Source of the DNA: Clostridiales bacterium
Lineage (GTDB): Bacteria; Bacillota; Clostridia; Lachnospirales; WQUN01
DNA: 44,939 bases
Assembly (NCBI GenBank): GCA_031287685.1
Contig: JAITSQ010000027.1
Location: forward strand, 1-44,939
Direction: 5' to 3'
The notes under the pieces are model-generated. The model was not told the DNA's origin and did no database searches. It saw only the letters and a list, made by a program, of their open reading frames with translations. Both the position numbers and the translations under genes were made by a program. This document shows, one piece after another, positions 1-6,951 of the stretch (position 1 is its first letter; the number at the start of each line of letters is the position of its first letter).

Positions 1-595
1 AGGGGGGATACGTTATCACGTCGGGTCTTTCGGCGGGTTCCAGCCGTTTTCCGTCGTTTTTGTGCGCTTCAATCTCACTGATAATCGCGGCTTGCTCGGC
101 AGGGTCTCTTATGATTGTAGCCATACCCGCCGCGCCTAAGCGAGACGCCAAATCCACATAGTGATCCCTGCCGTCACCTACCCCAAGGACTTCCCACGCG
201 TACGGCCCGGCAATCGGCGCCAAACCTCTCGTATCCGGCACAACGTCAAAAAACACGCCGTCCTGGCTTAAATATTTTTTCTGCGCGTTGAAAACCGTTG
301 GGGGAATCTGGTCTCGCGGTTGATCCATCCACCATTGCGCGGTAATCTCCAGGTATTCTTTTTCGTTCCAAATTTCCCCCTGCTCCGCGTACTTGAGTTT
401 AGCCAGTTCCCGAAGCTGCTCCTTCGGGAGGGCCACAAGCGTGTCGACGGAAATTTTATCCACATCAACGCAAGACGTTATCTCCCTTCCGTCGATAACA
501 AGCGGAGAGGCTTCGTCCGCGAACACCGTGGCGGCCGAAAGCAACATAACCCCTGAAACCGCGAGAGCGAGGCATTTCTTGAAAATTTTAAGCAT
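1..595 (-). CDS. Secreted protein of unknown function (3' end outside window)
   Basis: An open frame runs from an ATG at 595 to the window edge without a stop (198 codons seen), so the C-terminus is missing. The residues start MLKIFKKCLALAVSG, with a hydrophobic stretch ending in a signal-peptidase-like site (TVFA-DEA), so the protein is probably exported. The mature part has a Trp-rich patch (QWWMDQPRDQIPP) and a later GLAPIAGPYAWEVLGVGDG segment. I recognise no family. Start choice: an AGGAGG at 603–608 lies 7 bases from the ATG at 595 but only 1 base from an upstream in-frame ATG at 601, so 595 is preferred. It lies downstream of the four precursor-like genes in the same direction but has its own promoter-like site, so a link with the peptide locus is possible but unproven. 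Confidence 0.72.
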   Translation of the reverse strand, partial: MLKIFKKCLALAVSGVMLLSAATVFADEASPLVIDGREITSCVDVDKISVDTLVALPKEQLRELAKLKYAEQGEIWNEKEYLEITAQWWMDQPRDQIPPTVFNAQKKYLSQDGVFFDVVPDTRGLAPIAGPYAWEVLGVGDGRDHYVDLASRLGAAGMATIIRDPAEQAAIISEIEAHKNDGKRLEPAERPDVITYPP

Positions 596-644
596 TGACA
601 TTCCTCCTAATAATTTTATACGAGTTCCCACGGAAACTACTATA

Positions 645-673
645 ATTATAGCAGACCGCGAACCGCGCCGCAA
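645..673 (-). promoter_or_regulatory. Extended -10 promoter for the secreted protein
   Basis: On the minus strand TTGCGG (668–673) is followed by a 17-base spacer and TGC-TATAAT (-10 at 645–650, with an extended -10 TG). It lies about 50 bases before the start at 595. This suggests the secreted protein can be transcribed separately from the upstream peptide genes. Confidence 0.6.
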
Positions 674-768
674 CAGCGAGGTAAAAAATTACAGGCGGGA
701 TACAGCGGAATGAGAGGCGCCGTACCCCGCCTTTTGCGATATTCTCAATAACTCTGCGCACTGATGCC

Positions 769-812
769 GCCGGTGTTTTGAGCTGCCGGAAGCGGCTCAA
801 AGCCCCGCCTTA
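769..812 (-). repeat. Modular palindromic repeat, single copy
   Basis: Minus strand reads a GGGGCTTT flank, a stem GAGCCGC/GCAGCTC (7 pairs including one G-U) and the flank AAAACACCGG. It is one member of the repeat family found throughout the window and sits just after the last precursor-like gene, where the hairpin would form in the 3' end of the transcript. The rest of 602–816 holds only the promoter at 645–673. Confidence 0.7.
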
Positions 813-816
813 ACAG

Positions 817-963
817 TTACGGTGTTGCGTCAATCTGGCTGAGCACTAATATGAACGCTACCGCCAGCGCCACCACCGCTACGGTTTCCACAATTACGAG
901 CAAGCCGAGCGGCTGCGCGCCCGTATCGTTAAGGGTACCGATGGCCGGTTTCTGATAGTCCAT
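817..963 (-). CDS. Putative RiPP precursor peptide 1 (48 aa)
   Basis: A complete small gene of 48 codons plus stop. Its N-terminal part, MDYQKPAIGTLNDTGAQPLG, is nearly shared with three neighbouring small genes. The C-terminal part (residues 21–48) is very hydrophobic, contains VETVAVVALAVA and ends in SQIDATP. It has no Cys, Ser/Thr are few, and there is no charge except one Glu and one Asp. The site AAGGTG lies 6 bases before the ATG. The YxKPxIxxL pattern recalls leader motifs bound by PqqD-like recognition domains (for example YxxPxLxxxG in lasso peptides), and such a domain plus a radical SAM enzyme are encoded just upstream in the same direction. The precursor role is inferred from leader conservation and context. 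The alternative is a small membrane peptide. This is the last of the four copies in transcription order. Confidence 0.7.
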   Translation of the reverse strand: MDYQKPAIGTLNDTGAQPLGLLVIVETVAVVALAVAFILVLSQIDATP

Positions 964-999
964 AAGACACCTTGCCTTTCATAAAAGTACTCTTAACAG

Positions 1000-1143
1000 T
1001 TACGGCGTTACGTCAATCTGGCTGAGCACTACTAAGAGCGCTATCGCTACTACAGCTACGGTTTCCACATATAACCACAACTCGGCCTTTTGCAAGCCCG
1101 TCGTGTTGTTAAGGGTACCGATGGTCGGTTTCTGATAGTCCAT
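1000..1143 (-). CDS. Putative RiPP precursor peptide 2 (47 aa)
   Basis: A complete 47-codon gene. It shares MDYQKPTIGTLN with copies 1 and 3 and has the same block VETVAVVAIA, and it ends SQIDVTP like copy 1. The middle differs (NTTGLQKAELWLY in place of ...QPLGLLVI), so the PLG segment of the other copies is replaced and two aromatic residues appear. The 5' untranslated stretch (GAAAGGCAAGGTGTCTT) is the same as before copy 1, showing that the whole cassette of leader region plus gene was duplicated. Role as for copy 1. The differing central segment is a natural experiment on which leader residues matter. Confidence 0.68.
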   Translation of the reverse strand: MDYQKPTIGTLNNTTGLQKAELWLYVETVAVVAIALLVVLSQIDVTP

Positions 1144-1185
1144 AAGACACCTTGCCTTTCATAAAATGTTTTTAATAGTTACGGC

Positions 1186-1323
1186 TTAAGCGACTACTGT
1201 CGCTACAGCCACCGCCGCTACCGCAACCGCCACTACCGCTACGGTTTCCACAACTACGGCCAAGCCGAGCGGCTGTACGCCCGTTTCGTTAAGAGCGCCT
1301 ATGACCGGTTTCTGATAGTCCAT
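1186..1323 (-). CDS. Putative RiPP precursor peptide 3 (45 aa)
   Basis: A complete 45-codon gene starting MDYQKPVIGALNETGVQPLG. The tail is built almost only from Val and Ala: after VVVETVAVV it continues AVAVAAVAVATVVA to the stop. It lacks the SQID(A/V)TP end of copies 1 and 2. The alternating Val/Ala pattern is the most regular of the four. Low complexity explains why gene finders may skip it. Evidence that it is real: a conserved start region and ribosome site, in-register homology to copies 1, 2 and 4, and synonymous differences between copies in the shared leader codons. Confidence 0.68.
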   Translation of the reverse strand: MDYQKPVIGALNETGVQPLGLAVVVETVAVVAVAVAAVAVATVVA

Positions 1324-1368
1324 ACAACACCCTGCCTTTCGTACAAATGTTTTTTAATAGTTACCGGC

Positions 1369-1503
1369 TTATGCTACAGCTACAGCTACAATTACAGCCG
1401 GTGCTACTAATATTATTTGTGTTACGCTTCCTATAAGCAGCAAGCCGAGCGGCTGCGCGCCTGCGCCGTTAAGGGTACTCACGGTCGGTTTCTTGTAATC
1501 CAT
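1369..1503 (-). CDS. Putative RiPP precursor peptide 4 (44 aa)
   Basis: A complete 44-codon gene, the first of the four in transcription order, starting 42 bases after the radical SAM stop. Its leader, MDYKKPTVSTLNGAGAQPLG, is the most diverged, and it lacks the VETVAVV block: the tail reads LLLIGSVTQIILVAPA and then VIVAVAVA. Conservation is therefore concentrated in Y3, K5–P6, L11–N12, G15 and QPLGL, while the tail is free to vary. That is the expected pattern for a bound leader and a diversifying core. The ribosome site AAGGTG precedes the ATG. Confidence 0.66.
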   Translation of the reverse strand: MDYKKPTVSTLNGAGAQPLGLLLIGSVTQIILVAPAVIVAVAVA

Positions 1504-1545
1504 GTGGCACCTTGCCTTTCGTAAAACTTAAGATTTTGAGTGCGT

Positions 1546-2583
1546 TTATATGAGAGTATTGAGAATATCCGAAAATTTCGCTTCAAAATCGTCGTCAATC
1601 AAGTCTACGACAAAATCTTTATCCCGCCATATTTTGGGCAGGTTGTCGTATTCATTGTCCATATCTCTTATTGACATAATGTTTTCCGCCAGTTTTTTAA
1701 TAAGCTCGTGGCCCCACATATTATTCAGCCCGTGCTCCCAGTACTGTAAAAACGGGTGCTTCCTTATGTTGCCAAGGACGAGCGGCAGATACGGGTCAAC
1801 GATAACGTCGCCATTGGCGCGAATCATAACGCTGTTCAGCACTATGTTCATATTTCTGAACCTTATCAGGTGGTCTACAGGGTCGCCCCATTCAACCCGT
1901 ATTTTGTTGTCCGACTGATTCAGCAGGTTTATCGTATTCACAAGCTCTCTGTATTGTTTTTCTGTCGGGTTGATTTTTTTCGCGTTGCCGCTGGCGCGGC
2001 CCATTATCATCAGCGGCTGAACGCGAATGTTGTTATTTCCGTTCATACCCATACCCTGAAGCATATAATAAAAATCCTTAAATTCGCCGATGTTAAACTC
2101 CGTCGGCGTAAACGCGACAGCGAAGTCAATTTTGCGCTCAATCAGCGTCGCTATGCCGCTCAGGGCTTTTTCGTACACGCCCGCCTGGTTCCTTATTCTG
2201 TCGTGAGAGGCGCTTGTCGCGCCGTCAAGGCTTATCTGAATCCGCGTAAGGCCGGCGGAGGACAAATCGTCCACGGCTTTTTCATCAAGCAGCAAGGCGT
2301 TCGTTACCATGGCCATATTCTGGCATCCGTAGCTTTTAAGCCGCTTCGCGCATTCTATCACAAGATCCTTGCGCAAAAGAGGCTCGCCGCCGCAAAAGCA
2401 CATATTGAGCAGTTTAATATCCTTAAATTCGTCGATGAAACCCAGAACCTGCTCGTCGCTCAGTTCGTCGCTTGACTGATAATTTTCGCCGCTGTTATTA
2501 TAGCAGTGCAGGCACCTTAAATTACATTTATTAGTAATGTCGAGGCTGACCTGATGCGGCCCGATCAATATATCCCGTACCAT
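1546..2583 (-). CDS. Radical SAM peptide-modifying enzyme
   Basis: 345 residues. The cluster-binding motif is C20-NLR-C24-LH-C27, followed by GGEP at 65–68, both hallmarks of radical SAM enzymes that bind one [4Fe-4S] and S-adenosylmethionine. The C-terminal part (VDPYLPLVLGNIRKH...) resembles the tail of SPASM-type peptide maturases, but I see no Cys after the YGCQ at about residue 87, so the auxiliary clusters of SPASM enzymes appear to be absent. The start is fixed by GGGAGGGG 5 bases before the ATG. It is 42 bases downstream of the PqqD-like/GNAT gene and directly upstream of four precursor-like genes, so it most likely modifies those peptides in the cytoplasm. The reaction (epimerisation, carbon–carbon crosslink or other) cannot be read from the sequence. 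A sulfur-to-carbon link is unlikely because the substrates have no Cys. Confidence 0.85.
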   Translation of the reverse strand: MVRDILIGPHQVSLDITNKCNLRCLHCYNNSGENYQSSDELSDEQVLGFIDEFKDIKLLNMCFCGGEPLLRKDLVIECAKRLKSYGCQNMAMVTNALLLDEKAVDDLSSAGLTRIQISLDGATSASHDRIRNQAGVYEKALSGIATLIERKIDFAVAFTPTEFNIGEFKDFYYMLQGMGMNGNNNIRVQPLMIMGRASGNAKKINPTEKQYRELVNTINLLNQSDNKIRVEWGDPVDHLIRFRNMNIVLNSVMIRANGDVIVDPYLPLVLGNIRKHPFLQYWEHGLNNMWGHELIKKLAENIMSIRDMDNEYDNLPKIWRDKDFVVDLIDDDFEAKFSDILNTLI

Positions 2584-2625
2584 AATTTCCCCTCCCGAAT
2601 CGCCGTTCCGGCGCGCCGCTTTTTG

Positions 2626-3486
2626 TCAGATATAGCGGCTGTAGACCGCCAAATCCTTGCGTTCGACTTCTTTTTTCAGCAAACACTCAAGCTCAAAACC
2701 CAGACGCGGCAGCAGCTCCTCTATATTTGCCCGCGCCGCCTCCGGCTCCTTAACAATCTGAATCTTGATTTTGGCGGCGTTCCTCATACTGATATCCGCC
2801 GCGCAGTTAATAACGCCTTTTATCAGGAATTCCAGATTGCTTTCGTCGCACAATATTATTCCTATCGAGCTGACGCTGCTTTTTACGCTTTTTGAAAAAC
2901 GCAGAGAAATAAGCCCGCGAATTTTTCCCGCCGTTTTCAGCACATAAAAATCCTCCTCAAAATTAAACAAAACTTCCCTCAAAAACACTTCGTCGCAGTA
3001 TACGGAGCTTGTGGCGAGGGGGTGGACGTACTTAAACATATCCGCGTTTTCGCCGTTTTCCTTAACAAAATTAAGAATCTCCCTTATATCGCTTTCCTGG
3101 ACGGAGCAAAACGCCAAATTGTCCTTTTCCTCGAATACGGTGTACACAAACGGATCCTCCTTTTTCCAAGTTATAAGTTGAAATCTGTACAGTTGAAGCA
3201 ACGTTTCAAGCAGGTCTTTCTCCAGCTCGTCAAGCGTCACGTTTCTAAAAAGCTGAAGCAATTCCCCGGCGATTTCTCCCGCCGTTTTTTCGCCGTCGCA
3301 TTTTTCCAGTATTATTTGAGTTGTTTTGTTGAAAAAAAGCTCGTGCAAGCGCGCCGCGTACTTAGAGTTTACGCTTATATAGCCGTCTTTTTCCTCCCTC
3401 CGAAACGACAGCCGGGCTTTATCAAACACCGGGACGGCGGCTAAGGCCTCGTCTTTGTTTACTTCGGCCAAATTCATTTTTATCAT
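2626..3486 (-). CDS. PqqD-like peptide-binding domain fused to GNAT-like domain
   Basis: 286 residues from the chosen start. Residues about 24–105 look like a PqqD/RRE domain: VNSKYAARLHEL, then CDGEKTAGEIAGELLQLF, then a helix and LITWKKE. Such domains bind leader peptides and present them to radical SAM partners. Residues about 118–286 look like a GNAT acyltransferase fold (ESDIREILNF at its start, then FYVLKTAGKIRGLISLR and an F-x-L-x-C-LLKKEV end). The GNAT call is by pattern only, and the acyl-CoA loop is not clear. Start: an upstream TTG at 3492 is possible, but AAAGGGG lies 7 bases from the ATG at 3486. This is the first gene after the promoter at 3575–3603 and precedes the radical SAM gene by 42 bases. 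It probably acts as the leader-binding partner and perhaps adds an acyl group. Confidence 0.72.
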   Translation of the reverse strand: MIKMNLAEVNKDEALAAVPVFDKARLSFRREEKDGYISVNSKYAARLHELFFNKTTQIILEKCDGEKTAGEIAGELLQLFRNVTLDELEKDLLETLLQLYRFQLITWKKEDPFVYTVFEEKDNLAFCSVQESDIREILNFVKENGENADMFKYVHPLATSSVYCDEVFLREVLFNFEEDFYVLKTAGKIRGLISLRFSKSVKSSVSSIGIILCDESNLEFLIKGVINCAADISMRNAAKIKIQIVKEPEAARANIEELLPRLGFELECLLKKEVERKDLAVYSRYI

Positions 3487-3574
3487 CGTCAAACCCCTTT
3501 CCGCATTGTTTGTTCATTGCGTCGTCATTTATTTCAAAGCGTATAGATTTATTAATCAAGGCACCCTTTGTCAT

Positions 3575-3603
3575 ATAATATCATTTTGTGCATATCTTGT
3601 CAA
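3575..3603 (-). promoter_or_regulatory. Promoter of the peptide-maturation operon
   Basis: Minus strand TTGACA (3598–3603), 17-base spacer, TATTAT (3575–3580). It is near consensus and about 90 bases upstream of the PqqD-like/GNAT start. The same transcript can run through the radical SAM gene and the four small genes. Confidence 0.75.
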
Positions 3604-3662
3604 TACTTATTTTTATAAAAACAACGCTTTTTGTGCGGCGCTAGCGAATTGTCCCCGCAATA

Positions 3663-3705
3663 AAAAAAGCCGCCGCGCAAGTTAACCCTGCGCGGCGGCT
3701 TTTCA
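3663..3705. terminator. Bidirectional hairpin terminator after sbcC
   Basis: Perfect 10-pair stem GCCGCCGCGC / GCGCGGCGGC with an 11-base loop. It is flanked by seven A on one side (a U run on the minus strand) and four T on the other. It separates the sbcDC transcript from the promoter of the peptide operon. Confidence 0.8.
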
Positions 3706-3743
3706 GCGTCATTGCGGAAACGCCCGACCCGTTTTTACGCTAT

Positions 3744-3823
3744 TATAGCAATTTCGTTTGATATTGGCGTCCTTGCCCGCGATTTTCGGCTTGAATAACG
3801 CCAATCAAACATGGAATTGCTAT
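3744..3823. mobile_element. MITE-like palindromic element A (short)
   Basis: About 80 bases bounded by TATAGCAATTTCGTTTGATA on the left and CAATCAAACATGGAATTGCT on the right, which are imperfect inverted copies of each other. It has the same ends as element B but almost no interior. No coding capacity. It lies just after the sbcC stop, in the 3493–3903 intergenic gap. Confidence 0.65.
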
Positions 3824-3903
3824 TAGCGGTCGAATAAGGGGCTGACGTGAACTTGTCCGCGGGAAATCCTTGCGAGGCTGCTGGTTCAAGGAAAGCAAAA
3901 GCG

Positions 3904-6900
3904 CTATATAACCCTTATTTTGCTTCCCGAGGGCGTCTTTTCGACGCTTAGGCGCTTTTCGACGCGCTCGCCAAGCTCCGCGACGTGCGAAATAATCCCG
4001 ATAATACGCCCGCTCCCCGCCATATCCGAGAGCGTCCTTAAGGCAAGCTCCAGCGCGTCCGGGTCAAGGGAGCCGAAGCCTTCGTCGATGAACATAGCGT
4101 CAAGCCTTACGCCGCCCGCGCTCCGCTGCACCACGTCGGACAGCCCCAGCGCCAGCGCCAGCGAAGCCAGAAACGATTCCCCGCCGGATAAACTGTTGGC
4201 GGAGCGCGCTTTTCCCGTATAACTGTCAAGGACTTCAAGCTCCAAACCGGACCGTTTCCGGGCGTCGCCGCCGTCGGTCTTTCGCAGGAGCGCGTAGCGG
4301 TTCTGGCTCATCGCTTTCAGCCGAAGATTGGCGGCGCGCAGCACGCGCTCGAAGTACGCCGTCTGCGCGTAGGTTTCAAAATCAAGCCTGCCGTTCGCCG
4401 CGTCGGAAAGCTGCTTAACCGCCGCGTACCGTTTTTCAAGCTCCGCGTACCGCGCCGCGCTTTGACGAAGCTCACCGTACACACGCTCCGTCCGCTCAAG
4501 GCGGCTCCTCACCTCGTCGCGTTTGCCGCGCGTTTCGACCTTCGCGCCGTTGACCGCCTCCGTTTCGGCGGCGAGTTTTTCCAAGTCGGGCTTCTCTTGA
4601 GCCGCGGTCTCGCGGGCGAAGCGATTTTCGTCCGCTTTAAGCCGTTCGCCCTCTTTTTCGTAATCTGAAAGCCGCTTTGCCGCCGCCGACAATTCTTCCT
4701 CCGACGCCAGCGAGTTTTCGTATTCGGCTTCGTCCGCGAAATTATGAGTCCGCAGCGCCTCGGCAAACGCCTCGGCGGAATGAGCCCGCTTTTCACGCTG
4801 CTCCGTTTCGCGGCGCTCACGCTCGGCGGCCAGCGTCCGCGCGGATTGATTTTTCAGCTCGGCGCCGGCGTTTCGGTCCGCCGTCGCTTTGTGTTCCCGC
4901 TCAAGCCGGGCAAGCTCGGTTTCGTCCGCGCGTTTCCGCGCGTCTAGCTTGCCCGACTCCGCTTGCGCCAGCGCGAGGGCTTCGGCCAGCCGTTCGCCGG
5001 CGGCGCCCTCTTCGCCGGAGGGGATAAACTCAAGCGCGTCAGCCAAAAACCGTTTGGCGCGGGTTTCCGCCGCCGCCCTCAGCTCCGCGCGCTTTTGGCT
5101 GAGCGCGTCGCGCCTTTGGGTTGCTTCGTTCCACTTTTCCGTCAGGTCGGACAGCTTTTTTTCAGCGTCGGCTTTCTTTTCCGTAAGCGCCGCCAGCCTC
5201 GCGTTCGCGGCGGATAGACCGCTCTTAATCAGCGCGCCCGCCTCTTCCGCGGCGCCTGGGATAACACCGCGCAAATCGGCCAGGAAGCGGCCGCGCAGCG
5301 TGTCGAGCCGCGCCCTTAACACAGCGCACTCGTTAGATTTATCCTCGCGCCTTTTGCGAGCTTTCCGGGCTTCCTCCCGCGCCTTTTTCAGTTCATTTTC
5401 GGTTACGCTCCCGTCCGCCGGGCAGGCGGGCGCGGGGTGGTCGGCCGAGCCGCAGACCGGGCAAGGCTTGCCGTTTTCCAAAGCCCGCGCCAAAAGCCCG
5501 GCCTGGCCGCGCAGGAAGATTTCCTCAGCGGCGTTAAACCCGCTTTCGGCCGCGCTGAATTCAAGGTTTAATTTTTCAAATTCGGACCGCAAGGCCGCCA
5601 GGCGGGCCTGCTGCGTAATAAGCGCCTCGTAATCCCCGTTTAGCGCGGACAAGGCGTCCCGGAGGGTTTCCGCTTCCTCGCGTTCCCGTTTTAACGCCTC
5701 AAGCGCCGCCTGTTCGCCGGAAAGCGCCGGCAGGCCCGAAATAACGCCCGTCACGTCGGAAAGCTCTTTTTGCAGCGTCAGGAGCGCGGCCCGTTTCGCC
5801 GATATATCGTCGTATTCGGTTTTAAGCGCGGTCAATTTTCCCCGCGTTTCGGCGGCTTTCTCGCCTTCGCGCTTCAGCGCGTCAAAAGCGGTTCGCTTCT
5901 CGTCAAGGGAGGGCAGCCCGGACAGCGCCAGCTTCGCCTCCGCGAGTTCGGCAAGAGCGGCCTCCGCTTCAGCTTTGGCCCGCGCAAGCTCAGTCCGCGC
6001 CGAGGCAAACAGGTTTTCGGCTTCGGCGGCCTTATCCGCGAACGGCTTAACGCGCCGCAGGGCCGTTTCGCCGCGAACGCGTCGCGCCTCAAGCCGCGAC
6101 ATTTCCCCCATGCGCGCCGCGTGCCAGAAAAGCGCGGCGCGTGTGGCCGCAAGGCCTTCAAATTTCTTTGACAGTTCCTTCGCGACGGCGGTTCGCGCGG
6201 CGAGGGCTTCGCTTCGCTCGTCAAGTTCCGCCAGCTTTTTATCCGCTTCCGCGAGCGCGGTTTTGTCTTGCTTAATCCGCGCGTCCCACTCGGCGAATTG
6301 TTCCTCGCGCCTGTGCGGGTCAACCCCGCCGCGCTCAAAATCACGGCGGCAAAGGGCCAGTCCGTCGCTTGCCTCTTTGCTTCGCGCTTTCAAAGTTTCC
6401 TGAAAATATTTAAGCGAACCCGTGCCGAAAATGCGGCGCAGAATTTTAACTCTTTCGTCAGTGCCGCTTTGCAGGAAGCGGAGAAAGTCGTTCTGCGCGA
6501 GCATTACAATTTGGGCGAACTGGTCGCGGTCAAGCCCGATAATTTCGGATATTTTGGCGGAAACCTCCCTGTCGCGGTCAAGCGTCGTTTTATCCGCGAG
6601 GGTGAGGGCGACGCTGTCGGTGTAAGTCGTCTCGCCGGTCTTGCGGGCGATATGCGGCGTAATGGCGCGCGTGATGTTATATACGGCGCCGCCCGCGGCA
6701 AAATCCAGGCTGACGGAGGTTTTGACGCGCCCGGAGGCATAGTCGCTGCGGAGCATTTTGTAATTATCCCGCGCTCTGCCGCTTGCCTTTCCGAAGAGGG
6801 CGTAGGAAATAGCGTCGAAGATCGTGGTCTTGCCCGAGCCGGTTTCCCCCGTGATTAAGTAAAGCCCGCCCGAGCCAAGCTCGGCGAAGTCTATAGTCTG

Positions 6901-6951
6901 CGCGTCGGCGTAAGAGCCGAACGCGCTCATCGTAAGTTTGAGAGGTTTCAT
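3904..6951 (-). CDS. sbcC: SbcC, ATPase subunit of the SbcCD nuclease
   Basis: 1015 residues, a normal length for SbcC/Rad50. Walker A GETGSGKTT is at 35–43, followed by a long coiled-coil region rich in Glu/Lys/Ala/Arg. The zinc-hook CPVCGSADHP lies near residue 497, a second coiled coil follows, then the ABC signature LSGGES near 922 and Walker B MFIDEGFGSLD near 952. It joins SbcD to form the complex that opens DNA hairpins and trims ends at stalled or broken forks. Its ATG overlaps the sbcD stop region by 4 bases, so the pair is translationally coupled. The hook Cys pair is intact. It is followed by terminator 3663–3705. Confidence 0.95.
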   Translation of the reverse strand: MKPLKLTMSAFGSYADAQTIDFAELGSGGLYLITGETGSGKTTIFDAISYALFGKASGRARDNYKMLRSDYASGRVKTSVSLDFAAGGAVYNITRAITPHIARKTGETTYTDSVALTLADKTTLDRDREVSAKISEIIGLDRDQFAQIVMLAQNDFLRFLQSGTDERVKILRRIFGTGSLKYFQETLKARSKEASDGLALCRRDFERGGVDPHRREEQFAEWDARIKQDKTALAEADKKLAELDERSEALAARTAVAKELSKKFEGLAATRAALFWHAARMGEMSRLEARRVRGETALRRVKPFADKAAEAENLFASARTELARAKAEAEAALAELAEAKLALSGLPSLDEKRTAFDALKREGEKAAETRGKLTALKTEYDDISAKRAALLTLQKELSDVTGVISGLPALSGEQAALEALKREREEAETLRDALSALNGDYEALITQQARLAALRSEFEKLNLEFSAAESGFNAAEEIFLRGQAGLLARALENGKPCPVCGSADHPAPACPADGSVTENELKKAREEARKARKRREDKSNECAVLRARLDTLRGRFLADLRGVIPGAAEEAGALIKSGLSAANARLAALTEKKADAEKKLSDLTEKWNEATQRRDALSQKRAELRAAAETRAKRFLADALEFIPSGEEGAAGERLAEALALAQAESGKLDARKRADETELARLEREHKATADRNAGAELKNQSARTLAAERERRETEQREKRAHSAEAFAEALRTHNFADEAEYENSLASEEELSAAAKRLSDYEKEGERLKADENRFARETAAQEKPDLEKLAAETEAVNGAKVETRGKRDEVRSRLERTERVYGELRQSAARYAELEKRYAAVKQLSDAANGRLDFETYAQTAYFERVLRAANLRLKAMSQNRYALLRKTDGGDARKRSGLELEVLDSYTGKARSANSLSGGESFLASLALALGLSDVVQRSAGGVRLDAMFIDEGFGSLDPDALELALRTLSDMAGSGRIIGIISHVAELGERVEKRLSVEKTPSGSKIRVI

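Noticed and set aside
2554..2895. Small plus-strand frames opposite the PqqD-like gene
   Set aside because: Antisense shadows of a gene with clear domain signatures.
4889..5632. Long plus-strand open frame opposite sbcC
   Set aside because: It is antisense to a clear sbcC coding sequence. Ser/Arg/Ala-rich composition is typical of a shadow frame in GC-rich DNA.
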